47,796 nucleotides of DNA, from positions 1-47,796 of the forward strand of contig CAZIYI010000005.1 in the NCBI GenBank assembly GCA_964543485.1, read 5' to 3'. The notes beneath the pieces are model-generated. The model saw only the letters and a program-made list of their open reading frames with translations. It made no database searches and had not been told where the DNA came from. How positions within the stretch are numbered: the first letter of the stretch is position 1; each line of letters begins with the position of its first letter. This document shows, piece after piece, positions 1-8,037 of this stretch. Source of the DNA: UBA2259 sp964543485. GTDB lineage: Bacteria; Patescibacteriota; Dojkabacteria; SC72. Made by a program: the position numbers and the translations under genes.

Positions 1-5
1 TAAAG

Positions 6-414
6 TGGAGACGGTGGGATTTGAACCCACGTCCAAAAGCTAAGCACAATGTCATTTACAAATATATTTAGATTTGTATAGCTAGATTACACTAAAAAAT
101 CTAACAAAAAGTATAATCTACTCAGTAATTGTATTCACTACGGATTCTCTACTGACAAAGAATACTTAGTATACCCTAGTAACGACTGTCTATATCCCCT
201 AACTAGGGATAAGAGAAATAGACATTGACCAAAATTAATTGATCAAACTTATGCAAAATTGTAAGCATATAAAGGTACGCTTAAAGCGTTCCTTAGCTTA
301 CTTGCAAAAGCGTTAAGTTTGTTTTCTACACTTATCTGTGTTTTAGTTTTACGAACTAAAAAACGATTTGTGACAACAGCACTTATATACTTCTGTCGAA
401 AGCCTTACGTCCCC
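6..414 (-). ncRNA. ssrA: tmRNA (transfer-messenger RNA)
   Basis: tmRNA rescues ribosomes stalled on broken messages and tags the unfinished peptide for proteolysis. The 5' end (GGGGACG, reading down from 414) pairs with CGTCTCC just before the 3' end at 6, and the T arm GTGGGTTCAAATCCCAC follows the tRNA rule. The 5' part also carries the typical GGCTTTCGACAG stretch. CCA is not encoded. The tag reading frame most likely runs from 329 down to 249: 26 codons then TAA, starting V/A-E-N-K and ending A-Y-N-F-A. This is longer than the usual 10-15 codon tag and does not end in L-A-A; Mycoplasma pneumoniae also has a tag of about that length ending in Y-A-F-A. The resume codon (GTA at 329 or GAA at 326) is not certain. 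The RNA follows the GH1 gene on the same strand and shares its first bases with the end of that gene. Confidence 0.95.
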
Positions 415-1670
415 ATATTCTTAAAGAACGTATATATTATACCATTTTCTTTAATTATTTTGGAGTAATATCTTCCACTTTTCTTGATTCTTCTTTCCTT
501 TGTCTTGGGGTCTATAGATACTAATCCGAATTTCGGCCAGTACCCTTTATCCCATTCGAAGTTATCTAGAAGAGACCAGTGTAAATATCCAAAAACGTTA
601 CAACCATCGTTAATAGCATTGTTCATTGCTTTAACACTCTCCCCTATCCACCACTTTCTATAAATATCTCTACTATCTGCTAACCCATTTTCTGTAATTA
701 ATATCGGTAGATGATATCTATCATTAACTAATTTGATAACATTGTATAGTTTATCTGGTTTTAACCACCATCCAAGATCAGACACTTTATCATTGTCATT
801 CTTCAGACCACTTATATCTACCTTGTTATAAAAATAGAAATTAATTCCTAAGTAATCCACATATTCAATCACTTTATCAAGAGTCGATGTATTGATAAAC
901 TTACTTGTAAACCATACCAATGCCCTGTTCCATGTTAATCCTTTATACGGTTCATAGAATGAGATACTCTTTGATAGAGATACTTTATTGTCTTTGTTCT
1001 TTTTCTTAATTATCTTATAAGCATCAATATGCATCTTTGGTAAAATTCTTTGATAAACCTTATAAAAGAGAATAATGTTTTTTCTTTGTGGAGGCCACTT
1101 CCCGGTTAGATAAGAATTAGCAAAAGATTCCGGTTCGTTAATGGTTATCCAATAGTCTACAAAATCTGATAACTCATCAACAAGGTATTGTACATACTCT
1201 TTAAAGTATATATGAATCTCTTTGGATAGAAGCCCTCCCTCTTCTTCTATCCATAATGGTATCGTCCAATGCCAACAGGTTAATATTATCTTAATATTGT
1301 TCTGCTTTATTTCAGAAAGATATTCCTTGTAATATTTTATAGCATCTTTATCAAAAAAACCTTTTCTTGGCTGTATACGAGACCATTCAATAGACAGTCG
1401 GTAAGCTTTAAGATTCAATTCTTTTATTACTTTCAAGTCTTCTTTCCAGTACTTAAAACTCTCTGGAGAATATTTTGAATTTGACCTGTAATTTTCTGGA
1501 TTAGAGAAAGATTCTACTAGACTAGATAGGGTGGGTCTTTGTCCGTCCTTTGAGAGCCTCTGGGCGTTCTCTTCCTCCCATTTACTCCAGTTGTTAGTTA
1601 ATCCCCCCTCTATTTGATGAGAAGCCGTTGCAGCCCCCCAGAGAAAGTCTTTAGGGAATTTAGATTCCAT
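405..1670 (-). CDS. Glycoside hydrolase family 1 beta-glycosidase
   Basis: A 421-residue GH1 enzyme that hydrolyses beta-linked glucosides or galactosides in the cytoplasm. The N-terminal F-L-W-G-A-A-T-A-S-H-Q-I-E-G block is the family start. The acid/base glutamate is E179 in T-I-N-E-P and the nucleophile is E327 in I-T-E-N-G. Near the C-terminus N-F-E-W (E372-W373) marks enzymes for non-phosphorylated sugars; phospho-beta-glucosidases have a different pocket here. There is no signal peptide. The start overlaps the end of the upstream methyltransferase gene by 11 bases, so the two are cotranscribed. The stop codon TAA lies inside the 5' end of tmRNA. Family call is firm; substrate is unknown. 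Confidence 0.93.
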   Translation of the reverse strand: MESKFPKDFLWGAATASHQIEGGLTNNWSKWEEENAQRLSKDGQRPTLSSLVESFSNPENYRSNSKYSPESFKYWKEDLKVIKELNLKAYRLSIEWSRIQPRKGFFDKDAIKYYKEYLSEIKQNNIKIILTCWHWTIPLWIEEEGGLLSKEIHIYFKEYVQYLVDELSDFVDYWITINEPESFANSYLTGKWPPQRKNIILFYKVYQRILPKMHIDAYKIIKKKNKDNKVSLSKSISFYEPYKGLTWNRALVWFTSKFINTSTLDKVIEYVDYLGINFYFYNKVDISGLKNDNDKVSDLGWWLKPDKLYNVIKLVNDRYHLPILITENGLADSRDIYRKWWIGESVKAMNNAINDGCNVFGYLHWSLLDNFEWDKGYWPKFGLVSIDPKTKERRIKKSGRYYSKIIKENGIIYTFFKNMGT

Positions 1671-2388
1671 TCTTACTTGCCTCCCATAAACTAATTGAAG
1701 TTGCTACTGATAGGTTGAGTGAATCTATTTCAGAAGAATGGGGAATGTATACACTCTGGCCAATCTTTAAATACGAATCGTCCAACCCCTTAGATTCATT
1801 CCCCTGTAATATTGTATACGGTTTAACAAACTCAACCTCTTTAATATTCTTACTACCTTTTAACATAAACGGATAGAGATTTTGATTAGGAAACTTCTTG
1901 AAATACTCTTCGATACTGTTAAAGAATTCAAAGTTAACCGAAAAAAGTGCACCCATAGTAGATCTAATTACCAAAGGATCAAAGATATCTACAGAGGGTT
2001 TGATAATACCTAAATTCTTAAATCCGAAACCTAGCATAGTACGAATAATGGTACCAATATTACCCATATTCGATGGATTAACTAATACAAGATGATTCTC
2101 ATTTTTAATTAACTGGCTCTCATATTTTCTAAATACTCCTACAACATATGTATTCTCTTTAACCGAAATCTTATCAATCAATCTATCATTGATTTCTACA
2201 CTAATATTTCTCTCTTCACAGATTTTTTTTAGCTCCTCTATCCCATCACTCTCTAGTCCTTCCTTTTTAAGAAGTATTTTGAACACTTCGTCCGAATGTT
2301 TGTTGAGTAAATCTAAAACAGGATATGCTCCAAATGCATACGAATATTCGAATTTCTTTTGATATTTCTTTATCTTTGGTGAATACAT
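1660..2388 (-). CDS. SpoU/TrmH-family RNA 2'-O-methyltransferase
   Basis: A 242-residue SPOUT methyltransferase that places a 2'-O-methyl group on rRNA or tRNA using SAM. The three SpoU motifs are present: N-P-S-N-M-G-N-I-G-T-I-I-R-T near residue 105 (catalytic Arg), I-L-Q-G-N-E-S-K-G-L near 195, and the C-terminal knot L-N-L-S-V-A-T-S-I-S-L-W-E. The N-terminal 80 residues are a less conserved substrate-binding part, as in RlmB/TrmH-like proteins. It is the first gene of a two-gene unit with the GH1 gene. Which nucleotide it modifies cannot be told. Confidence 0.88.
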   Translation of the reverse strand: MYSPKIKKYQKKFEYSYAFGAYPVLDLLNKHSDEVFKILLKKEGLESDGIEELKKICEERNISVEINDRLIDKISVKENTYVVGVFRKYESQLIKNENHLVLVNPSNMGNIGTIIRTMLGFGFKNLGIIKPSVDIFDPLVIRSTMGALFSVNFEFFNSIEEYFKKFPNQNLYPFMLKGSKNIKEVEFVKPYTILQGNESKGLDDSYLKIGQSVYIPHSSEIDSLNLSVATSISLWEASKNGI

Positions 2389-2595
2389 TCTATTCTTTTA
2401 ATAAATCTTTAAATATATTGCCTATTGTGTATCTTCTTTGGTTTTCTGTATATAAATATGACTCTCCCATATATACATAATACATAAAAGTTAGAATATT
2501 TGGTATAGAGGTATAACAGTAGGCCTATAAAGCGATATGTGTAATTATATAGTAATTTTGCATATAAAAACGTGTCTATATCAATATTTCTATTT

Positions 2596-2604
2596 TTATC
2601 CACA
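2596..2604 (+). other. Perfect consensus DnaA box outside the origin
   Basis: TTATCCACA, an exact match to the consensus DnaA-binding 9-mer, in the non-coding stretch between the SpoU gene and tRNA-Ser. The rest of that gap (2389-2636) is AT-rich with no recognisable gene. Confidence 0.45.
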
Positions 2605-2636
2605 GCGGGTTGAAAAATGTGGGGATCTTGAAAATA

Positions 2637-2726
<90 letters not shown>

Positions 2727-2740
2727 AATAGGATTATACT

Positions 2741-3430
2741 TTAAATCTCTTCAAAGGGGATATAGTTACCAAATGTAAGGATATCTACTCTACCCTGTTT
2801 TCTAATATCTTTATATAGTACCTTCTCTTGAAGCAATACAAACAAAGCATCTTTGTCTACCTTATCTAACAAAAGTATTAAAGCTTTAGGATATCGAAGT
2901 CTTGTTTCTACTATTAAAAAGTACTGGCCATTCTTAATAGAGAACCAGAAGTTATCTAACATAAACCATTCGTAAAGTTTCCCTCCAGTATCTACTCCTC
3001 TAGCTGTAATTCTATGCTTTACCCTAATTGGCCTATTCGTTCCCGATACATAGATAAAGAAAAGTAAAGCTATTATTGAAGCCATTAAGTAATATTGTTC
3101 AAGAATAGCTAAGAAGAGAACGAACAACAACGAGACTGCTAATATCGACCAGAATGTTTTAGTATTGAAATTAAACCTATATCTATCCGGAGCATCCCAT
3201 TCAAAAAGTTTAATATTTTGTATTACATTCTTAACTGGAATATCACTCTCTTCTAAAACAATCTCTTTCTGGGCAACTCTTCTTCTGTGCTCCGCCTTCT
3301 GTCTTGTCTTTGCTTCTTCTTTTATCTGTGTAATCTTTTCTTCCTTCTCCCTTAACTGCATCTCCCCAGAAAGAATATCTAAGATATCACTAAATTCATT
3401 TTTTATCTTTTCGTTAATTGGTTTTTCCAT
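2741..3430 (-). CDS. Two-pass membrane protein of unknown function, PH-like tail
   Basis: A 229-residue protein. Residues 1-65 are charged and helical, probably coiled coil (many E, K, R, Q). Two membrane helices follow at about 92-112 and 115-130. A C-terminal globular part contains R-G-V-D-T-G-G-K-L-Y-E-W followed by an alternating hydrophobic stretch; this layout resembles PH-like domains such as DUF5673 seen in Patescibacteria, a tentative match from memory. It sits 9 bases after a small membrane protein gene, so the two probably form one transcript and may work together. Function unknown. Confidence 0.7.
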   Translation of the reverse strand: MEKPINEKIKNEFSDILDILSGEMQLREKEEKITQIKEEAKTRQKAEHRRRVAQKEIVLEESDIPVKNVIQNIKLFEWDAPDRYRFNFNTKTFWSILAVSLLFVLFLAILEQYYLMASIIALLFFIYVSGTNRPIRVKHRITARGVDTGGKLYEWFMLDNFWFSIKNGQYFLIVETRLRYPKALILLLDKVDKDALFVLLQEKVLYKDIRKQGRVDILTFGNYIPFEEI

Positions 3431-3439
3431 ATATACATA

Positions 3440-3781
3440 TCATATAACAAAGGAGCCAATTATAACAACAAGAAGAACACCTAAGCCCCAATAGATATCT
3501 AAAACATGGAAGAAGTGAAGAAGTATCACTAAGGATATACCAATTGTTACCCCTATCCCTTGCCTTAAGGATAGTATTTCTAATTGCCTTGAAAGTTCCT
3601 TTTTAAAAAATACAGAGAGTATGAAATAGAAAATGATAGAAAAGAGTGTAGAAAGTGATAAAAACGATAGAGAAACCAGTGTTAAAATATTTACCCATTC
3701 ATATTCTCCCCTATCATTAAGTGGTAAGAACGTCTTTATATGGAGTAAATATAACAGAATTGCAACAGAAAATACTAACAA
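3440..3781 (-). CDS. Small three-pass membrane protein, unknown function
   Basis: A 113-residue hydrophobic protein with three predicted membrane helices (about 1-18, 29-55 and 75-113) separated by short charged loops, one with K-K-E-L-S-R-Q. The start used here is a TTG at 3781; no ATG lies upstream before the in-frame stop at 3803-3805, so the true start is uncertain. It directly precedes the two-pass membrane protein gene. No family recognised. Confidence 0.55.
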   Translation of the reverse strand: MLVFSVAILLYLLHIKTFLPLNDRGEYEWVNILTLVSLSFLSLSTLFSIIFYFILSVFFKKELSRQLEILSLRQGIGVTIGISLVILLHFFHVLDIYWGLGVLLVVIIGSFVI

Positions 3782-3885
3782 AATTAGAAGTATAAAAACG
3801 AATTTAAGATTATTTAGATTATAAGTTTTTGAATTCTCTTCTATTAGTACTATCCTTTTGAAATTAAATTTATATATCTTAATCC

Positions 3886-4605
3886 ATGAATATATTAATT
3901 ATAGAGAAATCTAAGACAATTTCCCATATATTAAAAAGTACATTACTCGCTTATGGATATAATATTACGGAAGATAATGCTAACTTTGCTTCCGAAAGTC
4001 TTGTTAGAAGAGAACTTTTTGATATTCTAATTCTTGATACAAATCTTTCTGGGAAATACGATACTAATGGTATTTTAAAACTAGTTAAGAAGAATAGTAA
4101 TACTAAAAGTAAAATCTTAGGTATTTGTAGTATTGGTACATGGAAAGATAAGGTTAATTTTTTAAATAGCGGTGGAGATGATGTCCTTTCATACCCATTT
4201 CCAGTACAAGAGTTGATTGCTAGAATACAATCGCTACTAAGAAGACCAAATAGCTACATAGATAGTAGAGTATATATAGGTGATGTTCTCTTAGATGCTA
4301 ACAACAAAAGTGTTTCAGTTAAAAATAATGATCTTCTTTTAAGAAAAAAGGAGTATCAATTACTGGAGTATTTAATAAGAAACAAAAACAGAACAGTAAG
4401 TAGATGTGAGCTCCTTGATCATGTATGGGATTATAGAAGCTATACAGGTTCTAATACTATTGATGTTCATGTCAAAAGATTAAGGGATAAATTGCCTAAC
4501 AAAGCATTTATTCAAACTGTACATGGCCAGGGATATAGAATAAAGGATGTTAAAGCATCATCGGCATTACAAGATGAACAAAGTCAGGATCCTCGACAAT
4601 CTTAA
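3886..4605 (+). CDS. OmpR/PhoB-type response regulator with an altered receiver
   Basis: A 239-residue transcription regulator: receiver domain (1-118) and winged-helix DNA-binding domain (about 128-222, with T-V-S-R-C-E-L-L-D-H-V-W, then N-T-I-D-V-H-V-K-R-L-R-D-K-L and V-H-G-Q-G-Y-R). The DNA-binding half looks intact. In the receiver, D51 matches the phosphorylation site, but the usual acidic pair is E7-K8, and the invariant lysine before P-F is Y103. It may therefore work without normal phosphorylation. No histidine kinase is nearby. A TATATC box at 3873-3878 lies 7 bases from the ATG. Its last 56 bases overlap dnaN tail to tail, so its C-terminal tail is antisense to the end of the clamp gene. 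Confidence 0.88.
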   Translation: MNILIIEKSKTISHILKSTLLAYGYNITEDNANFASESLVRRELFDILILDTNLSGKYDTNGILKLVKKNSNTKSKILGICSIGTWKDKVNFLNSGGDDVLSYPFPVQELIARIQSLLRRPNSYIDSRVYIGDVLLDANNKSVSVKNNDLLLRKKEYQLLEYLIRNKNRTVSRCELLDHVWDYRSYTGSNTIDVHVKRLRDKLPNKAFIQTVHGQGYRIKDVKASSALQDEQSQDPRQS

Positions 4606-5671
4606 ATACACCCGGTTTAACAGTTTCTGAACATTCAAATGTAATGTTATCTGAATCAAGGTGATTTAATATATCTGAGAGTAATCTAGAGCTAAAAGCT
4701 ATTTTTAAATTATCACCTTCTATCTTTCCCTCGAATGTACTTTTATTACTACCTAAATCAGTTTGAGTAGCAGAGAGAATAATTTTATTTGATTCGGAAT
4801 CAATATCTAATATTATTTTATTCCCTAATACACTCTTTGCGATAATGTTAGTTACCTTAAGAGAATTTAGAAACTCATTTTTAGATAAACTACATCTTGT
4901 TTTATACCCTGTTGGAATAATCTGTCTATATTCAGGAAACTGTCCATCAATAAGTCTAGAAACAAGATCAACATCACTATATCTAAAAAGTATTTGATTC
5001 TTCTCTTCAATTAAATAAACCTCAACAGTCTCTTCGTCTCCTATTTCTGATACTATATGTGCTAATTCAAGTAATGCTTTAACAGGTATCAATACATTCA
5101 CATCTTTTTCAGCACTACTGTTTAATTTTAAGATCTGTCTTGATAGTCTTAAACCGTCCGTTCCAACAAAAGATATGCTCTCACCATTAACTTCAAGAAG
5201 CACTCCCGTTAAAACTGGCTTTATATCATCAGTAGCAGATGCAAATGCAACTCTGTTTACAGCTTTAACAAGATCATCTTTAGAGATTTTAAGAAGAGGA
5301 CTTTTATCAGTAACCGTAGCAACTGCTGGAAAATCCTCTGCAGACATAGTATTGAAACTCGCAGAGTTATTTACAGTAGTAATATTAAAATTCTGATTCT
5401 CTAATTCAACATTTATTGTTTCAGAAGGAATAGACGTAACAAACTCAGTTAACTGTCTTGCAGGTACTGTAGTCTTACCCTCGGATTTAACATCTGCACC
5501 TATCCAAGTATTTATCCCTATTTCTAAATCAGTAGCAGTCATTATTAATTTTCCTTTATCTGCTTCAAACTGAACGTTATTTAAAATAGGCAAACCTGGT
5601 TTACCACTAACTACCCTACTTATTATATTAAGATACTTTGCTAAGGTATCTTGGTTACAAGAGAATTGCAT
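4550..5671 (-). CDS. dnaN: DNA polymerase III beta subunit (sliding clamp)
   Basis: A 373-residue clamp of normal length. Dimers of this protein ring the DNA and hold the replicative polymerase. It starts M-Q-F-S-C-N-Q-D and ends with V-H-L-V-M-P-M-M-L, the usual C-terminal strand that forms part of the partner-binding pocket; the central K-P-V-L-T-G-V-L-L and V-G-T-D-G-L-R-L blocks are characteristic. It follows dnaA on the same strand after a 421-base gap that probably contains the replication origin. A TATAAT box at 5683-5688 lies 11 bases before the ATG. Confidence 0.97.
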   Translation of the reverse strand: MQFSCNQDTLAKYLNIISRVVSGKPGLPILNNVQFEADKGKLIMTATDLEIGINTWIGADVKSEGKTTVPARQLTEFVTSIPSETINVELENQNFNITTVNNSASFNTMSAEDFPAVATVTDKSPLLKISKDDLVKAVNRVAFASATDDIKPVLTGVLLEVNGESISFVGTDGLRLSRQILKLNSSAEKDVNVLIPVKALLELAHIVSEIGDEETVEVYLIEEKNQILFRYSDVDLVSRLIDGQFPEYRQIIPTGYKTRCSLSKNEFLNSLKVTNIIAKSVLGNKIILDIDSESNKIILSATQTDLGSNKSTFEGKIEGDNLKIAFSSRLLSDILNHLDSDNITFECSETVKPGVFKIVEDPDFVHLVMPMML

Positions 5672-5682
5672 TTTAGTTTAAT

Positions 5683-5688
5683 ATTATA
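5683..5688 (-). promoter_or_regulatory. -10 box of dnaN
   Basis: TATAAT on the minus strand, 11 bases before the dnaN ATG, predicting a leader of only a few bases. No clear -35 box. Confidence 0.45.
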
Positions 5689-5774
5689 TTATGTATTAGG
5701 CAGTTACATATATATTCTACTTAATATTGAGTTTCTTTTCTACTGTTTTAATTTTTAAATATAAATAGTTGTCT

Positions 5775-5796
5775 TAGTAGTAGGGAGTATGGATAA
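5775..5796 (-). other. DnaA box + GC cluster + DnaA trios (unwinding element)
   Basis: On the minus strand in order: TTATCCATA (one mismatch to the DnaA box, 5796-5788), CTCC (5787-5784), then CTACTACTA (5783-5775), which is three 3'-GAT-5' trios on the complementary strand, followed by AT-rich DNA towards dnaN. This order matches the basal unwinding system described for Bacillus subtilis. Confidence 0.6.
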
Positions 5797-6044
5797 GTTC
5801 ATAACGTAGATTTTACAACTCTTTAATTATTTCAATATAAGGGTTTCCAGTTTTTAATTAAATGTCGAGAACTTTTTAACTATTTTCTAATTAAATCCTT
5901 ATTAAATTAAGTTCCAGTATATTAAAATTTAATGTGAACATCTTTTGTGTAAGAAGTAGTTAAAAGTTCACTTAATTGTGGTTTGTTCATAGCGTCACAT
6001 ATGTTGTTAAAAAGCCACTCTTGTATTAAATCAACGTTTCTAGT

Positions 6045-6092
6045 TGTGGAGTAACACCCTACTTATCAACAGTACTCCACAAGTAGTCCACA
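6045..6092. other. Cluster of four DnaA-box-like 9-mers
   Basis: TGTGGAGTA (6045-6053, reverse of TACTCCACA), TTATCAACA (6063-6071, one mismatch to consensus), TACTCCACA (6073-6081) and TAGTCCACA (6084-6092) within 48 bases immediately after the dnaA stop codon. All but one share the core TCCACA. Their spacing and place suggest DnaA binding, perhaps with a slightly different preferred site. Confidence 0.55.
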
Positions 6093-6093
6093 T

Positions 6094-7590
6094 TTAGTAA
6101 AATAAATCTCCCTTACATTTTTCATATTTCTCTGCTAAAGAGGTATCCTTCTTTAACTTCTCCGGAATACGTTCACAAGCATACATAACGGTTGTATGGT
6201 CTTTTCTACCAACTGATTTCGCAACTGTTTGAAGTGGAAGCTCTAGTTCTACTCTAAGTATATACATAGCAATCTGCCTTGCAGTAGCAAGTCCATCTGT
6301 CTTTCTCGAACTTTTAAGAAATTTGATAGAGATATCAAATACTTCAGATACAACTTCAAGTACTCTTTCAGGTGTTACTCTTTTTCTTTTACTCTCAATA
6401 TCAACTTGAAGAATTTTAGCAACTTCTTCATATGTAGGAACCTCTCCTAATTTTGTTAATGTAATAACCTTGTTAAGAGAACCCTCTAGTTCTCTAACAC
6501 TACTCTGAATATTTTTAGCAATTAAATCTAAGAATGCATCTGGAACGGAAACCCCTTTTTCAGAAAGAATCTGTTTCAAAATTGCCAACCTAGTTTCATA
6601 TTCAGGTGGCTGAAGATCGCAGACCATACCCCCTTCGAATCTAGTTCTTAATCTATCAGTAATGTTTTTAATCTCTCTAGGAGGCCTATCCGAAGCCAGT
6701 ATTATCTGCTTGTTTGCTTGATACAAAGTATTAAAGGTATGGAATAGTTCCTCTTGGGTTTTAGGATATGCCTCAACGAACTGTATATCATCAATTATTA
6801 GTAAATCAACCTCTCTGTATTTAGTTCTGAAATCTTCGTTTCTCTTTGTTCTAATTGCCTCTATCATCTCGTTTAAGAATTGCTCAATAGATATGTAAGA
6901 GATCTTTCTTTCTGGATTGATTCTTAAAACCTCATTTCCAATTGCTTGCATTAAATGTGTTTTCCCTACACCAGTACTTCCGTAGTAAAAAACAGGATTA
7001 TATGACTTAGAGAGACCTTCATTTTCTATATCTGTAACTACTGATTGAGCCACCGCTTCAGCCAAACGATTATTTGAGCCAACCACAAAATTTTTAAAAG
7101 TATACCTAGGATTTAATCTAGCATTCTTTACTGCTTCTTCATATTTCTTCTTATCTCCCTCTAATTTCGTGAATAGATCCATTACAGGGCTATTACTATT
7201 ACTCGCGTATCTATATCTTTCCTTCGGAGTTTGATTGTCATCTTGTTTTACTACAATCTCTATTTGAAGATTTTGCCCCGTTGCTTTAGTTAAACAACTT
7301 TGTAAAAACTTGTTGTAATCTTTAAGTATGGTTTCTCTTTTGAAGTCATTAGAACAAGAAAGTGTAGCTACCCCACTTTGAATCCTCTCTAGATGGGTTC
7401 CAGCAAACCAAGAATCGAACTCTACCCTATCCAATACCATACGTAAGTTTTCAGTAACAATCTTCCATATATCGTTAACATCGGTATTAACAGAAACATT
7501 CTCAACATTTGTAAATTCCCCTTTAGGAATACTTTCGGAATATTTTTCGAAGTCGATTTTATCCATACTATTAATAAAGTATTTAAACAT
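6094..7590 (-). CDS. dnaA: Chromosomal replication initiator protein DnaA
   Basis: A 498-residue AAA+ ATPase that binds DnaA boxes and melts the origin. Domain I is about 38-115, a linker follows to about 150, then the ATPase: Walker A G-S-T-G-V-G-K-T (204-211) and Walker B L-L-I-I-D-D (263-268). The C-terminal DNA-binding signature is G-R-K-D-H-T-T-V-M-Y-A (461-471). An extra N-terminal segment of about 35 residues precedes domain I. A second ATG at residue 9 (7566) is an alternative start; neither has a clear ribosome site. It diverges from rpmH and precedes dnaN. Confidence 0.98.
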   Translation of the reverse strand: MFKYFINSMDKIDFEKYSESIPKGEFTNVENVSVNTDVNDIWKIVTENLRMVLDRVEFDSWFAGTHLERIQSGVATLSCSNDFKRETILKDYNKFLQSCLTKATGQNLQIEIVVKQDDNQTPKERYRYASNSNSPVMDLFTKLEGDKKKYEEAVKNARLNPRYTFKNFVVGSNNRLAEAVAQSVVTDIENEGLSKSYNPVFYYGSTGVGKTHLMQAIGNEVLRINPERKISYISIEQFLNEMIEAIRTKRNEDFRTKYREVDLLIIDDIQFVEAYPKTQEELFHTFNTLYQANKQIILASDRPPREIKNITDRLRTRFEGGMVCDLQPPEYETRLAILKQILSEKGVSVPDAFLDLIAKNIQSSVRELEGSLNKVITLTKLGEVPTYEEVAKILQVDIESKRKRVTPERVLEVVSEVFDISIKFLKSSRKTDGLATARQIAMYILRVELELPLQTVAKSVGRKDHTTVMYACERIPEKLKKDTSLAEKYEKCKGDLFY

Positions 7591-7660
7591 ATTAAAATTA
7601 CAAAGGGGCAGTCATGGTCGATTGGGACTAATACTCCTATTATATTCATTTCTTTCAGAA

Positions 7661-7669
7661 TGTGGATAT
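7661..7669 (-). other. DnaA box upstream of dnaA
   Basis: ATATCCACA on the minus strand, one mismatch to consensus, in the 251-base gap between divergent dnaA and rpmH. It could serve autoregulation of dnaA or be part of a bipartite origin. The rest of the gap holds the rpmH promoter and nothing else I recognise. Confidence 0.45.
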
Positions 7670-7810
7670 CTTTATTGGAATGAGTTGAAAAGAGTTATAG
7701 ATAAAGAAAAATTATTACCCAACACCTACTCTATATAGGATATACGCATTGGAAATAGAACTCTCATACTGAATAAATAATAATATTTGCTTTAAATACA
7801 CTAGGTAATA

Positions 7811-7816
7811 TATAAT
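7811..7816 (+). promoter_or_regulatory. -10 box of the rpmH operon
   Basis: TATAAT, 25 bases before the rpmH ATG, so the transcript would have a short leader of about 19 bases. Confidence 0.5.
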
Positions 7817-7841
7817 AAGACCGTTTTTAATAAATAGAAAT

Positions 7842-8024
7842 ATGAAAAGAACATATCAGCCAAAAAATTTAAAAAGAATCAGAAAATTCGGATTTAGAGC
7901 AAGGAATAAAAATGCTAAAGGAAAACTTGTTTTAAAGAGAAGAATTGCTAAAGGTAGAAAATCACTTAGTGCAAGTGAAGAGTACAAACTAAAAAGAAAG
8001 AGACCTTTATCAAGAGTTAGATAG
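7842..8024 (+). CDS. rpmH: 50S ribosomal protein L34
   Basis: A 60-residue basic protein starting M-K-R-T-Y-Q-P-K, the universal L34 start, with R-K-F-G-F-R-A-R and the basic G-R-K-S-L block. The usual length is 44-47, so this one carries a C-terminal extension (E-E-Y-K-L-K-R-K-R-P-L-S-R-V-R). It heads the conserved rpmH-rnpA-yidD-yidC-jag group that diverges from dnaA. Confidence 0.96.
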   Translation: MKRTYQPKNLKRIRKFGFRARNKNAKGKLVLKRRIAKGRKSLSASEEYKLKRKRPLSRVR

Positions 8025-8037
8025 TGTATACTTAAAT

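Larger units (their letters stand above)
5672..6093. other. oriC: Probable replication origin (dnaA-dnaN intergenic region)
   Basis: A 421-base gap with no open frame, very AT-rich (repeated TAATTAAAT around 5855-5905), lying between dnaA and dnaN where Bacillus-type origins unwind. It contains a cluster of DnaA-box-like 9-mers beside the dnaA end and, nearer dnaN, a DnaA box, GC cluster and three DnaA trios. Gene order rpmH-dnaA-dnaN supports the call. Not tested by GC skew. Confidence 0.72.
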
